Positions 33,895-45,937 of a stretch of DNA of 64,000 nucleotides are shown here, piece after piece (positions within the stretch are counted from its first letter, which is position 1; every line of letters begins with the position of its first letter). A program made the position numbers and the translations under genes. Source of the stretch: Cyrtodaria siliqua (taxonomy: Eukaryota > Mollusca > Bivalvia > Adapedonta > Hiatellidae). Below the pieces are notes generated by a model. It was given only the letters and a program-made list of their open reading frames with translations. It ran no database searches and was not told the DNA's origin. The stretch spans positions 21,836-85,835 of the forward strand of contig JAWPHD010011223.1 in NCBI GenBank assembly GCA_037043455.1, written 5' to 3'.

Positions 33895-34570
33895 CTCATG
33901 TAGCATCTGAAACAATATAGGGATCACGATGAAGACCTTTAATTAACATGACAAAACTGATAAAATGATCATGCATTCGGAGTGTGGGAGGTAGGGGTTG
34001 GTGGGTTGGGGAGGGTATACCTCTGCCTGGTTAAGCAGTGGCCCTATTCTGCACGGGAACAATACTTTAAAGGATGCTTATACTAATTTTTCCCCATATA
34101 AACATCTTAACCACAATATAATTCTGGAGCGATGACTAACTCCGCGATGAACATACAAATTAAGATAAAGGATTATGACAGTTACGATTGCAGAAAAAAA
34201 TAGAAATAATGATGAATCATCACTTTCACATTATTAAAAGTACACTTTTTTTCATCGGGCGTAGGCAGACGATGTAACACCATTCTCAAACTATTTTAGA
34301 CACGACTTAGAAGAGTATAACATGTTTTTCATACGGCGTGGGCATATCTCATCCCATAGTTTGATTTTTTCTGAATTGCAAACATGACAAAGAAATAGTA
34401 AATTGAGTATGTAGGTAAATGAGGACAGTTGATATAGAATAGTTGCCAGAGCATCTGTAACATGGAGAAATGATTCGTTGTTTAACGGCCATCAATATAT
34501 TCTGAGCAACTCCACAAAGGGAGGTGAATGAAACATAAGTATGGAAAGCCATAACTGTCTGCTAATAGTA
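33895..34570. other. Noncoding; reversed fragment of the 10.6-kb repeat
   Basis: About 33895-33960 is the reverse complement of about 10620-10690. A G-rich stretch 'gtgggaggtaggggttggtg' lies at about 33985. A 67-codon minus-strand frame at 34349-34552 has no recognisable domain. Confidence 0.35.
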
Positions 34571-34575
34571 TTGTT

Positions 34576-34945
34576 CAATTCGTTAAGTAGATAAGTTAAT
34601 TCGTTATGTAGATAAAAAAAAAAAAGTTACTTCGTTATGTAGATAAGTCACTTCGTTATGTAAAATTGTTAATTCGTTTTGTATATAAGTCAGTTCGTTA
34701 TGTAGATAAGCTACTTCGTTATGTAGATAAGACAATTCGTTATGTAGATAAGTTACTTCGTTATGTAGATAAGTCCATTCGTTATGTACAATTGTTAATT
34801 CGTTCTGTAGATATGTAGATAAGTTACTTCGTTATGTAGATAAGACAATTCGTTATGTAGATAAGTTACTTCGTTATGTAGTCCAGTCAATTCGTTATGA
34901 ACAATATTTAATTTTTTATGTAGATAAGTTACTTCGTTGTTAAGT
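34576..34945 (+). repeat. 21-bp minisatellite
   Basis: About 17 units of 'cgttatgtagataagttact' + t, with alternating 'gttactt', 'gtcaatt' and 'gacaatt' versions. No ORF. Confidence 0.88.
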
Positions 34946-35084
34946 AGATTATTTTATCGGGGTAAATCGAACGCTAACACCGTTTAGCTAAAATGGAGGC
35001 GATTCTGTCCGCAGTTGGGTTAAGTTGCTTAGCGGCACATTTTAAAGAGAAACAATTACTGTAAAGGAAGCAAGACAACTGGGA

Positions 35085-35405
35085 TAAGGACCTCGAATCG
35101 CTCGGTGTTGGACACCTTCAGTTTCTCTCTAAGCCTCACTCTGTCGCCAATGGTGTTTACACCAAGCGATTCTCGAGGTGTGTTCTTGGGCAAGACACTT
35201 TACCTTAGCCTCGTCCGTCGGATGGGGACGTAAACCGGGCGGTCCCGTGTATCGGTCTATCCTCCGAGCACGTTAAAGAACCATAGGAATCTATTCGATA
35301 ATAAGAGTAGGGCAGGTTCCCGGATTCCTATGTATCATTCCCCTCTCTCTGGGGCGGCTCTAAATAACCTATAATGTGTTGATGAGCCGTTAAACAACAT
35401 TCAAT
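35085..35405 (+). mobile_element. SINE family S1, copy d, with a foldback in place of the tRNA head
   Basis: The body from 'gttcttgggcaagacacttt' (about 35183) to 'ttaaacaacattcaattg' is standard S1. Upstream, 'cctcgaatcgctcggtgt' (about 35092) and 'acaccaagcgattctcgagg' (about 35160) are inverted repeats, so the head has been replaced by or fused to a hairpin. Confidence 0.8.
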
Positions 35406-35593
35406 TGTTTCTCGCCCATGGATGGACGAACAGACGGATTTATTTAATGACGCTATTCAAATGTAATCTTAATTTCCATGGCTTACCAACGTTTATTTCA
35501 TATTTGAAGGGTGATCACACAAGCAATGATACCAAAACAAGTATAAGTCAAACTGAAATAACTGTATTGAGATGTTTAATATTTTGTATTAAA

Positions 35594-36031
35594 GGACACT
35601 GTCCGTAAGTAAGCAGATATTGAGCATAACCAAATAACTGTCTGACTTTTATTCAGTGAAATGTATACATGAAAACATGAGGATAGACTCTAAGAAGTAT
35701 GTAGGAATACATTCGTGAGTTTGATTTTTTTTTAAATTATTATATGTAAATAAAGTGGGACCCACAATATTTACCTTTTCTGCGATCACGTGACTTCCAT
35801 TAGCGCATTAGGATTTCATCATGGTATGTATTCCGTAATATGTATAGCCCGCTTGGCTCAGTCGGGAGCGATGTCCGACTATTTTACGCTCACGCACACT
35901 ACTATTACTGCGAGTGATTTCCGTTAAACAATCTTGCTTTTAATTAGTAAATATTGAATAATGTTTAGTGTGTAATGTTTGCGAAAATAATTATTGTGTG
36001 TTTTATAAGCTAAAAGTTACGGACAGTGTCC
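35594..36031. mobile_element. MITE with GGACACTGTCCGTAA ends
   Basis: Perfect 15-bp terminal inverted repeats at 35594-35608 and 36017-36031; the outer 11 bp are themselves palindromic. The 438-bp interior contains a tRNA-like A-box stretch 'gcccgcttggctcagtcggg' (about 35848) without a matching B box. No ORF. Confidence 0.7.
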
Positions 36032-36337
36032 CTATCTATAAATAACACCTGTATTTCCATAAATTAAATTTTGTACTTTTCGACCCTAATAAAACACAAG
36101 TTTGAATCTCCATGCCCGTGATTTTCTTTCGTATAATCATATACTATATATTCTTAATTAAGTGGTTACTTTGTGTTGACAAGTCATTTTGATTGAAAGT
36201 ATAAATGTGGTTAACCAAGCCCTTAAGTTTATACAGTTTAGACGAGTTCGCGTAAATGCGTTGTCTTAAGGCGTGCATCTACATGAGGGTGGTTACTTTA
36301 TGCTTTTTTGTTTAGGTTGAGCTTCCACTATATATAC

Positions 36338-36802
36338 TGAAAGGAAAAAAGAAACGCGACAAGGAAATTTCCTCTATATATTGTGTGTACAATATGCTGC
36401 CGTTAATCGAATGGTACATGGCTACGTAAGATATTTCCTTTCGGAAAAAGACTAAAACAACACGTAACACAGCAAATAGTATTCCTGCAAAGTTTCATTA
36501 TTGGCAGAGTACGCGTTTGACGCAAACTTAGGATGCAACATTTTGCAAACTCTTCACGTTAAATACAGTACTGAACTGGCTCAATTTTTCAAAGAGGAAT
36601 TTCAACATTTATGAATTTCTTGTTACAACGTGTACTGTGATTAAAACGTCTACAACATCACAGTTGTGTCCTTTCTCCAACTAACTGCAACTTTTTTGTT
36701 TACAAAACATCTTGGGATTTCCTTGGAATATATATGGAATTAACTGTGCAGTATATACAATATATAGCGGAAATTCCCGTGTCGAGTTTCTTTTTCCTTT
36801 CT
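36338..36802. mobile_element. MITE with long terminal inverted repeats, copy A
   Basis: The terminal repeats, about 50 bp with several mismatches, begin 'gaaaggaaaaaagaaac' on the left and end with the complement. The interior (about 370 bp: 'aatcgaatggtacatggcta', 'acatcacagttgtgtccttt') matches copy B at 38667-39150, but the outer terminal sequence differs from B. No ORF. Confidence 0.78.
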
Positions 36803-37859
36803 GACGGTCAATGAAATCGCACCATTAACTCCATATGTTTATGCTGTAGCATTGTTCCCAAACCATTTGGAATAACACTGCTAAAGCAAAATTTCCTATT
36901 GTTTAAGTATTGAATATTGATACCTAACTTGTCTTACATGTTTATTGGTAGACTTTTATGACGAGCAACACAGTTATTTACTTTGTCATTTAACATTGTT
37001 TACTATGGATAATCATAAAAAGAAGGCTGTTCCACTCAATTTCAAGCTGCATTAATTTGTCTCGGAATAAATTCCAAACGGTTTTACTGGCCTTTTCTTC
37101 TTTGACTTCTGGCAGTGTTATGCAATGACTGTTTTCGAGAAAACGATTTCTTTGTGCGATGTAAAGGAAGAAACCCAGAAATGCACGTGCATTTTATAAG
37201 ACCATTTATGTCGAATACACCCAATCCAGATATCACGTATTAATTTACAAAGTTAAAAGTCGACTCGTTATATGGATTATATCATATTTTTGCCAAAATT
37301 CCTAATTTGTTCACTTTTAAAAGGATCTGTTTTGTGGTGCATTTTCATTGACCCCGAGTATACTTACCCTGGAATATGCCGCTCATTTACATGGAGGTAC
37401 AAGCCACAACTTGGATAGTGACGATTCCTATTACGGTTATTTTCAATTTGACAGATGACCTACATTGTTTGAACCTAAATGGACAACCCATTTGGACCAA
37501 TTCCGGATAAGGACTATTGTTAGGTATTCGTCTTAGCTTTTATTCAGACCTTCGTGAAATTCAACTTCCTGTGAAATCTAAGATGGCCACCACAGCTTGA
37601 AGTAGACAAACATACTCGTCTGCTAGAACCTTAGAGATAATTTTACTAATATTTACTAAAGCAATCTGGATACAGACTATTTACTAAATTGATCTGCATG
37701 GCATGACATTGGTCTTAAATGGAGCGGATGTTGATTAGTTCCAGCAGCATATTTATTTTTAATATATATTTTGGAAAAATCGTGTGATAATTCCTCAAAA
37801 CTCTGCGCAGAATGTCGTGAAACTTCACAGGAGCGTTTCTTATATCCCTAATTATCGCG

Positions 37860-38160
37860 GTGTCGATTAAGAGTGGCAGTGTCCACTCGTATGCAGGAAG
37901 TCATGGGTTTGATCCCTGGCTGTGTCACACCAAGGCCTTAGTAAACATGGTAGTATGTAGTTAGTGTCTCCATTGCTTCATGTTTATAGTATAAAGGGTA
38001 GTACTAGGTCCGGTCGGTCCGGTTTCATTATAATGTGAATGGATGGGGTATCATATCGTATGTCTAGAGCGTGGTATTCCAGTGTTATGTGACATCACTA
38101 TAAAGATGAGTTGAGCATTAAGCTCATTGCTACAAGCAATAGTTACTACTATTGTAGTAG
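37860..38160 (+). mobile_element. tRNA-derived SINE, family S4
   Basis: 'gtcgattaagagtggcagtg' and B-box-like 'gggtttgatccctggctg', then 'gtcacaccaaggccttagta', 'tgtgacatcactataaagat' and a tail 'attaagctcattgctacaag'. The head and body layout matches a tRNA-SINE; it is present once in this window. Confidence 0.6.
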
Positions 38161-38666
38161 TAACTAAAGATAGTTACTACTATTGAAATTTAACTTTCTG
38201 AGAACTCAGATAGTTGTCTTGGGTAAAAAAACTGACAGCTTGTGATCAATACTTTTCTATCTATGTATTTGTTTTATCCATGCGAGGTACTGATACGGGA
38301 AATTTGCTTCAGAGGTCGATATGACAGTGTCGTTGATCAATGTCAATGTTAATCCGGAATCCAAGATGGACGCCAGTGACCATCTTCCAAGATAGCCGTC
38401 AGTGGCCAGCTTTGTTTACAGAGATTTATAAAAAACAAACAAACAAAAACACTCTTTGGATCGCTACTTTTGCCAATCCGTGTTTTTCTGGTCTTGACAA
38501 AACAGCACAGGAACGTTGCTAGTAATATCGAGGTGGTCAAAACATAAAATGTAAATAGCCGCCACGACTAAATATACCTCACACACATGGAAAAGTCAAC
38601 ACTGGGAATACTCTTATACACTCAAGAGATATGAAAACGCAACACGGGAATTTCCGCTATATACAT

Positions 38667-39150
38667 TCAAGAGATATGAAAACGCAACACGGGAATTTCC
38701 GCTATATATTGTATGTGTAATATGCTGCTGTTAATCGAATGGTACATGGCTACGTTAGACCTTTCCTTTTGGAAAAAATACTAGAACAAAAAATAATACA
38801 GCAAATAGTATTCCTTTAAAGTGTCATTATTGACAGAGTACGCGTTTGCTCAGTCATGTTGCTCACAAACTTAGGATGCAACATTTTGCGAACTATTTAC
38901 GTTAAATACAGTACTGAACTAGCTCAGTTTTTCAAAGAGCAACTTCAACTTCAACATTTATGAAGTTCTTGTTACAAGGTGTAGTGTGATTAAAACGTCT
39001 ACAACATCACAGTTGTGTCCTTTCTCTAATTAACTGCAACTTTTTTTTACAAAACATCTAGGGATTTCTTTGGAATATTATGTGCAATTAAGTGTGCAGT
39101 ATATACAATATATAGCGGAAATTCCCGTGTTGCGTTTTCATATCTATTGA
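38667..39150. mobile_element. MITE with 42-bp perfect terminal inverted repeats, copy B
   Basis: 38672-38713 and 39104-39145 are exact reverse complements over 42 bp (beginning AGATATGAAAACGCAAC). The outer left end is duplicated immediately upstream (about 38622-38664), so the terminus appears twice in tandem. The interior aligns with copy A. Confidence 0.85.
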
Positions 39151-39519
39151 GAGATTGCTTTCGGGCTCTTTGATCGCTTGATTACAGTCCCTTCCTGCTC
39201 GTGCGTACCAGTTAATCTTATTAAAGTTTCCTGTGCATACAGAGAACGCACCATTAAATGTACTATAACATTCCGTAAACAAAAATGTGTATACTGCGTC
39301 TTTCAATGAACGGAAATGCAAATTTAATATTTATTTAATTACGTTTTTATTGTCTTAATTTGTATTGGAATATTCCTTTTCCAATAAAAAAATAAATAAT
39401 TTTGTCATTAAAGTGACATGGACTCTGATGATAGTGATCTGGAAAAAAAATGCATGCGGTATAAAACTAACAAGCACCAACAGTTGTGCGAATGCCGGAT
39501 TGCGATTTTAACCGAAAAA

Positions 39520-39880
39520 TCTAAGTAAAAAGGATAGATAATTCAAGTAAAATACATGACGGAGTTATGGTATGGTTCTTATCATATAATATTGTGTTAT
39601 GACAATGAACATGTGTGCCAAGTTTTAAAGCTTTCCGACAATTCGTTTTTGAGAAATGTGGAAAAACAAAAACGTTAACCGAAACGTCAAAACGCGTAGA
39701 CAAACATACAAACGGACAGACAGACAAATGGAAACCGCCAAACAATAACCTGGATTTTCTACGAATCCAGCTAAAATAACTGGGATTGGTGGAAATCGCC
39801 AAACTATAAACCTAGATTTGCTACGAATCCGGCTAAAAAACGGGAAGTGACCCAGTACTTGTAAAGTTTCAATTACGCCG
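39520..39880. repeat. Local direct duplication in an unassigned stretch
   Basis: A block of about 50 bp ('ctacgaatccagctaaaa' and 'ggaaaccgccaaac') occurs at about 39729-39777 and again, diverged, at about 39788-39838. The neighbouring 'acaaacggacagacagacaa' resembles the ends of array-type elements read backwards. Two minus-strand frames across it are not convincing. Confidence 0.4.
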
Positions 39881-40084
39881 AAAAAAGCAGAATCCCGGAA
39901 CTGTTCGTATCGTGAATAATATCTAAAACCAAACACGAATACATCCTATCTATTACAGTAGTCATGCTCTGATTGATGAATGTTTTTATTGTTTCATATA
40001 TAAGTATTCTTAAACCTAAATACGCATTAATACAATATAGTACAATGTAGTACAATGTAGTACATGCATACAACGGTTGGTTTT

Positions 40085-40240
40085 GTTTTGTGGTAGAGAC
40101 AGACGGCCCTATTTTTCCTGGATAGAACCAGTACTGTATGCCTTTCACCATCCGTAAGAATTGACACTTTAACACGTAGAAGTCGAGCTCCCAGTGGGAT
40201 TCGAACCCGTAGCGATGACAGGCGAGAATATTTTTTAAAG
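40085..40240 (-). mobile_element. SINE, family S2
   Basis: Reverse-strand copy with 'gggattcgaaccc' (B box on the minus strand), 'atccgtaagaattgacac' and 'ttttcctggatagaaccagt'. It matches 15025-15170. Confidence 0.7.
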
Positions 40241-40610
40241 GGAATACACTTTTAAACGCAATTGTTAAATGTTAACTGAAACTGTTCAAAATAGCATATT
40301 CCCTAAATGGCGGTATATCAGTTCAACTTCGAACAGTTTTATCATTGTTACATGTCATAACTTCAGTGACGTAGCTGGACATAGTTTTGTACGCCCGTTC
40401 GTAACATAAAAGATCAAGTTTCGCTTTTTTTTTTACACCGAAAACCTTTATTTCGATGAATAAAATGTCTGGCCTATCCTCCTTTTAAAAATATTAAAAC
40501 GATTTTCTTCCAGATCCGTATGCAATAGGTCGCGACCACAACAACATGTTCATGAACAGTTTAAACATAACAGTTTACGTACTACAGTATCATACGGTGT
40601 CCTGTTAGGG

Positions 40611-41032
40611 CCATGTCACCATCGCATCTTACCTAGGTCGATGGTCGATAGTAAGATGCGATGGTCGATGGTAAGATGCGATGGACCATCGACCATCAAA
40701 TCTTACCATCGACCATCGCATCTTAACCATCGCATCTTACAATCGACCATCGCATCTTACCATCGACCATCGACCATCGACTTACCAATTATCATGCTGA
40801 TCAAGATCTCACGATTACCGTAGAAAAATGTCTAGGTCGATGGTCTATGGTAAGATGTGATGGTCGATGGTAAGATGCGATGGTCGATGGTAAGATGCGG
40901 TGATAAAATGCGATGGTCGATGGTAAGATGCGATGGTCGATGGTCCATCGCATCTTACCATTGACCATCGCATCTTACCATCGACCTTCGACCTAGGTCG
41001 ATGGTCGATGGTAAGATGAGATGGTAACATGG
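40611..41032. mobile_element. Large foldback element made of a 20-bp repeat in both orientations
   Basis: Left end CCATGTCACCATCGCATCTT and right end its near-complement (about 41010-41032). The inside is almost entirely 'gatggtcgatggtaagatgc' units, in tandem and inverted (two inverted clusters around an AT spacer at about 40785-40830). It can form a large branched cruciform. Flanking 'tacggtg' and 'caccgta' extend the symmetry. ORFs are repeat artefacts. Confidence 0.85.
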
Positions 41033-41059
41033 CACCGTAGTATCCGCTAGTCGCTCCCC

Positions 41060-41945
41060 TTTTAGTTGATGATGCTGGCAAAATACCATACAATATCACA
41101 GTCTACCAAGTTGGCAGTACCATTAACAAATCATAACGTCGAAGTAAGAAGTGGATCCGCCTTACATAAATACTTTTCTTCTCCTGCTCTTCACAGCGTG
41201 CACGTCGCGGAGAGGGCACTGGTGACACTCATGGTGTTTGTATGGGGGTACGCATTGCCAGCCCTGTACAACATTGCTGGTGTGGTAAATCACTATATTC
41301 GCGTATAGTGACTAACACACTGGCACTTCTGAACTGGTTTGTCTCGGTTCAGGAGCCTGAGTGTCACTTGACTGATAGTGAAGAAGTCCCCTGCGCCCCC
41401 GTCAAGGCAGCCATCATCTGATCAGATAGAAGTGAGCAAACTTGGAAGCCGGAAGACAGAAGTCCGCGGGCCGGAGCCGAGATCCACCAACACAGAGTAG
41501 ATGTAACAACGTAGAAGTAACTAGTCAGTAATAGTTAGGGATCGACGCCGAGGCCTACACTCGACCGTAGTCAACCAGCGGAAGAGGGAGTAAGATATAC
41601 ACAGCTATCCAGATGATGTCAGCAGCGCAGGGGCCATATGTGACGGCTGTGGCCCCAAATACAAGGACCCCCGACCACTAGCGGCTGTAGGGCAATACAC
41701 TAGCGGATGTAGCTTCACCACCGTAGCGGATGCAGGCCACCTCGACCACCAGACCACCACTTCACCGCCACAGCGACAACTACACAGAGCAGCAGCGACA
41801 CAACACTACACATCTTCAAGAGAATCGACGACACAGTAACACAGCAGCACCAGATCAACCAACACATTCAACTAGAACAGACCAGACTCTATTGTGCCCA
41901 TAACGCCAGGGTTCTCCTGGCGTTTTAGTTGGCGGACGGTCTTTA
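41060..41945 (+). other. GC-richer block ending in a strong stem-loop
   Basis: Composition differs from everything around it, especially 41340-41940, which is rich in 'cagcagcgacac'- and 'ccaccac'-like runs. It ends with AACGCCAGG-gttct-CCTGGCGTT (41902-41924), a perfect 9-bp stem with a T-run, then 'agttggcggacgg'. There is no long ORF and no match I recognise. A long terminal repeat or leader of a retroelement, or a structured noncoding RNA, are both possible. Confidence 0.35.
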
Positions 41946-41949
41946 AACC

Positions 41950-43480
41950 TTAGAAATAACAACAACAACAACAACATAAATACTTTTTCAGATAGCAGTA
42001 AACCAATTCACCATCATTTTTGGATGACCATGTTATACATTTTGCAATCTGAAAACGCTACTTTTCAATGCTTTTAACAAAAGAAATAAAATACTTCTCA
42101 ACAATGACAACATGTTGAAAATTATTGTGAAAATGGTTCACATTATTTTTAATTAATCACTATTTGTGCAAGTGACTAACTGCGCGAGATAAGTTGTCAC
42201 TTATTTATTATAGTGAAATGTGTAATAAGAAGTTATTAAACGGCAATGGTGTGCCCAAACTGGATATTGGCGCACCTAGTGAGATATTGGCACGAGGGCT
42301 TTAACATATCTTGCGAGTGTAGTAGGCCCTCGCCCAGGATACATCGTCTTTTGAGTTTTGTATACAAGCTGTGCTCGTAGTCAGCTTGAGTGTGTCTGGA
42401 TAATCTCCTTAAACGGACGACATTTTGAATTGCTAAATGGGGCTCGCGCTCGGCATCTGTTGCCACGAAGTTTGACTGGGCGGTGTTTTTTTGACAGCTC
42501 AAAGGTTACCATTTCAGTAAATAAAGCACATACGCATTCGCGGGCCAAAAACAAGTTATTGACAGTTTGCCAGTAACTTTTTTTGGCACAGTGCGCCAAA
42601 AATCGGTTGTTGGCTCAGTGCCAATTTATCTTATTGGCGCACTTGCATGGAAATGCAGTGATATTGGCCTAGGGTAAGAGGGTACAGGATGTTTTCCTTC
42701 ATTAATCTGTTACTATTTATAGTAAGGTATACAATAAACAAATATATAGTTACGGGCCTTTAATAAGTCACCTGTGAAATCAACAAAACATGGTTATATT
42801 ATCATGTGGTCATGCACTTTGATGAAAATAAATGTTGAGCCATTATAATCAAGCTCTAATTGCTGCTAATTATAAATCGCAGTTCTCCTTCTGAGATAAT
42901 CTTTTGCAAGAAACTTAGCTTTTCGTGGAGATAGGTTCAAAAGAAATGTTAAATAGTTGTAAATATGATTGACTTATGTATTGTATAGATTTATTCACTA
43001 TATAAAATCAAATCTTTTATTCACTCAGTTCATTACAGTAATGACATCATGAGATCATGAATATAGTATACATATCATAAGGCTCAAACATGCATGTATG
43101 TAACAATGGTACAATGTGTATTATTAAATAGCATATATTAATTGTAGATTGTTGGGAGAGTTACTTTAAACGTTAATTCCTCAACATGTTTGTAATAGCG
43201 TATTTAATCTACATTTTCAATCTTTAAATATTGGTTAAGTATACTATAAAAAAAACAATAGAATATTAAAGAGCAAAACACTCTGTGCTTAGACAATTAT
43301 TTTCCGGGAAAAAATTAAACGTGCATGTATACAACATATATTTTAGATTTTAGAATGTGCTTACATCCCTTTAACTATTTCATTGCACAAGTTCGACTAC
43401 AATACTACTAAATAACACGTGATATTTTCGTCTGCTTTGTGCGAGCAGTCAGCACATCACTACTTGCACGAGACTTCCGT
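41950..43480. other. Noncoding stretch
   Basis: A (AAC)n run at about 41958-41978. At 42260-42660 a 'ttggcgcac' or 'ggcacagtgcgccaa' motif recurs in both orientations, so an old inverted-repeat element is likely. The rest is AT-rich with nothing recognised. Confidence 0.35.
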
Positions 43481-43484
43481 GCGC

Positions 43485-43546
43485 CTGTCTAAATATAAGG
43501 TGTTAGTTTTCCAGGGATTAAGTAGTATTGGAATAACTGTTTACAG
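43485..43546 (+). promoter_or_regulatory. Possible promoter and noncoding first exon
   Basis: TATA-like TAAATATAAGG at 43490-43500 lies about 46 bp before 'tgtttacag|gtaagatttt' (donor after 43546), a consensus 5' splice site. A short noncoding exon from about 43525 to 43546 would fit. No downstream exon was identified on the + strand. Confidence 0.2.
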
Positions 43547-43865
43547 GTAAGATTTTTTTCATCTTCACAAATCGTCATTGTTTTGTATATAGTTTTGGTA
43601 ATAATATTAAAAAAAAAATGTTAACATGCGCGATATTATAGTACATTTTATAACAAATACAACAATTGTAAGAATCTTGTTTAGAGGTACACTCGCTTGT
43701 CAACACCTTGACACATATAGTACGGAAACGAAAACCTGGGAAAAGGTATTGTCTAGGGTCCTCTGCACTCACGTATGATTCATATGGTTATGGTAAACTG
43801 GTACATAGGTACAAAGTTATTATTGAAAAAAAATTACAATCGTTTAAACGAACTCACAAAGTATC

Positions 43866-44640
43866 CTAAATTCTGTTTTGTTTTATTAGATTTTTGAATT
43901 TAATGATGTTTGTTCGGGAATAATACTTTGATTTTAAAAGTAGTGATCGCGATTCTGAAAATTCGTTACAAACAAGAAGATAATGATATTCATCTCCTAT
44001 ATCACGATTACAGAGTGTACATGTTCTGTTCTCTCTGTCTACAGTGTTCCATCTTCCTGTTTCTATAGGTAATTTATGAGTTCTCGTTCTAAATTTAATT
44101 ATAAATTTTAGAAGTCTATTTGGAGTACTTATTAAATAATTTTCAAAGTTAAATGTATATTTTAAAAGCCTATATGTTGTACATCCGCTTGATGTGTGTA
44201 TGGTGTTATACCATTCATTAAGGAACAAGTCTTTCAGCTTTTGACATACAGCAAGAGATAGCCATTTTTGATTTGGGAAAACGTGGTTTGTCCAAATACC
44301 ATTAAAGCCACATTTAATAAGAATAGTTCTGATACCATTAAGCCAGCAAAAACGCTTTTTAGCAATATCAATACGTGTTTCATTGAATTGTTTGTGCATG
44401 ATAGAATATATACTAAAAGACAATTTTTTCTCATTTTTGACAACTGACTTTGCCCAGAATGAGGTAACACGTGATAAAATATCAATTGAAATTGGCATAA
44501 CGCCAGTTTCTCCGTATACAATGCAGTTAGGTGTACTTTTTTTAACATTTAGTATATATTTTAAAAACTTAAGTTGCACCCGCTTTATGACATCTAAATT
44601 TCCAAATCCCCATATTTCACATAATATATATAATATATAT
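43866..44640 (-). pseudogene. 5'-truncated non-LTR retrotransposon, reverse transcriptase C-terminus
   Basis: The minus-strand frame ends at 43866. It has the region after the RT domain typical of animal non-LTR elements: 'EIWGFGNLDVIKRVQLKFLK', 'NCIVYGETGVMPISI' and a terminal zinc-knuckle-like C-x2-C-x7-H-x4-C (CTLCNRDIGDEYHYLLVC). Upstream it runs into an AT-repeat at about 44625, with no palm domain or endonuclease, so it is a 5'-truncated copy. The last about 250 codons are uninterrupted, suggesting fairly recent insertion. Confidence 0.8.
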
Positions 44641-45595
44641 ATATATATGTTTGTTCTATATATAATTATTAGTTGTATGTAATTGTGTATCATTGTTATT
44701 ATATATATATGCTCTCCTATAAATAATAATACTACTACTACTAACAGCAATTACCTTTATATAGATCTATTATTCGTTAGAAAATCACTTCATAAAATCA
44801 ACAAGAATACGGTTCAGACTAAATATAGTTAAATTCTGGTTAACTCCGGAAAAAACGTTGTCCATTCCTCTCCATCCATTTTGCTTTATTAGTTTATTAG
44901 TGTACGTCCTGTGTACGTTTATATTCTCTAGGACGCACATATCAAATACTTATTTTGCCTCAATGTAAATCACCCGAAAGTTATGTTACGGCGCCCAACA
45001 GCATGCAGTTCAAGGTTATATTTCCAAACAATTTCAAACTACCATGACTGCAGGATTGTTGTAATGGACAGAGACGGGTAAAAGATGATCTAGCTTCAGA
45101 AAGTCATAAATACTTTGGACCAGCATGTTTGAGAGTGATTTGAACCCTACTGGGATGTTTTATACAGGCAAATTTCGACCACCCTCTATTTGTAATGCGT
45201 TATGAAGAGAAACTAGATCCGTTTTGACAATCAGATAAACAGGATTCATGAATAATATTAATAAAAAAAAAAAAAAAAAAAAACCCTTGTGTCGCACATA
45301 TACTGACAACTTTACCGTGACCAAAACACTAACTCCTAATAATTGCCTAATGCGGTCTGCGGAAATTCACTCCATCACGTTACACTTTTCGTAATAAAAA
45401 ATCCTGGTACGAAAATAAACGATACATAAAACGGGTTTTGAACTGAATTGTTTGAAGGGGTACACCAAGCATTTCATGATATTTTTTATTCTAAAGGGCC
45501 ATAACATAAATAACCTTAATTTGATCCTTTATTTATAAAGATATTCATTTTACGCAGTACAAATTGATATCCTAGTTTACGCAACAGTGTTCATT
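44641..45595. other. Noncoding; AT microsatellite and poly-A
   Basis: (TA)n at about 44623-44647 and 44700-44709, an A-run at about 45266-45285. Nothing coding was seen. Confidence 0.4.
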
Positions 45596-45596
45596 T

Positions 45597-45773
45597 AATG
45601 GGAATATAAGAATCCATCATGAGTATCCATGTGAGATAGAGAAATCTCACCCGAGGGTCAGAATTGTAACCAGGGACGAGGCTCTGCCGAGTGCCTGGTT
45701 GCAATTCTGATCCCGAGGGTGAGATTTCCCTATCTCACATGGATCACTCATGATGGATTATTTTTCTCCCATT
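45597..45773. repeat. Long hairpin, arms of about 75-80 bp
   Basis: The left arm (about 45597-45674) and right arm (about 45693-45773) are inverted with few mismatches ('aatccatcatgagt', 'atccatgtgagatag', 'aatctcaccc', 'cagaattg'). The central loop is about 18 bp. A weaker continuation of 'gtgagata' motifs runs to about 45920. Confidence 0.8.
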
Positions 45774-45937
45774 ATGTGTTTATTAACAGCATAAAATCAA
45801 TGACTTTGCTGATTTTACGCCAGAATAAGGCGACGTCGACGTAACGTCATGACGTCATAAGTCACATGTCATGTAAGATAGAGTTATCTCACATGAGGGA
45901 AATGCCTATCTCACATGAGCAGAAATGGGAGAATGTC

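Noticed and set aside
35848..35900. A tRNA gene ('gcccgcttggctcagtcggg')
   Set aside because: Only the A-box half looks tRNA-like; there is no T-arm/B box at the right distance, and it lies inside a MITE.
40641..41099. ORFs with 'DHRPSHLTIDH'-like repeats
   Set aside because: By-products of the 20-bp foldback repeat.
41902..41924. A bacterial rho-independent terminator or vector contamination ('taacgccagggtt')
   Set aside because: Only a short chance match to common vector sequence; the flanks are not vector-like and the region is continuous with animal repeats.
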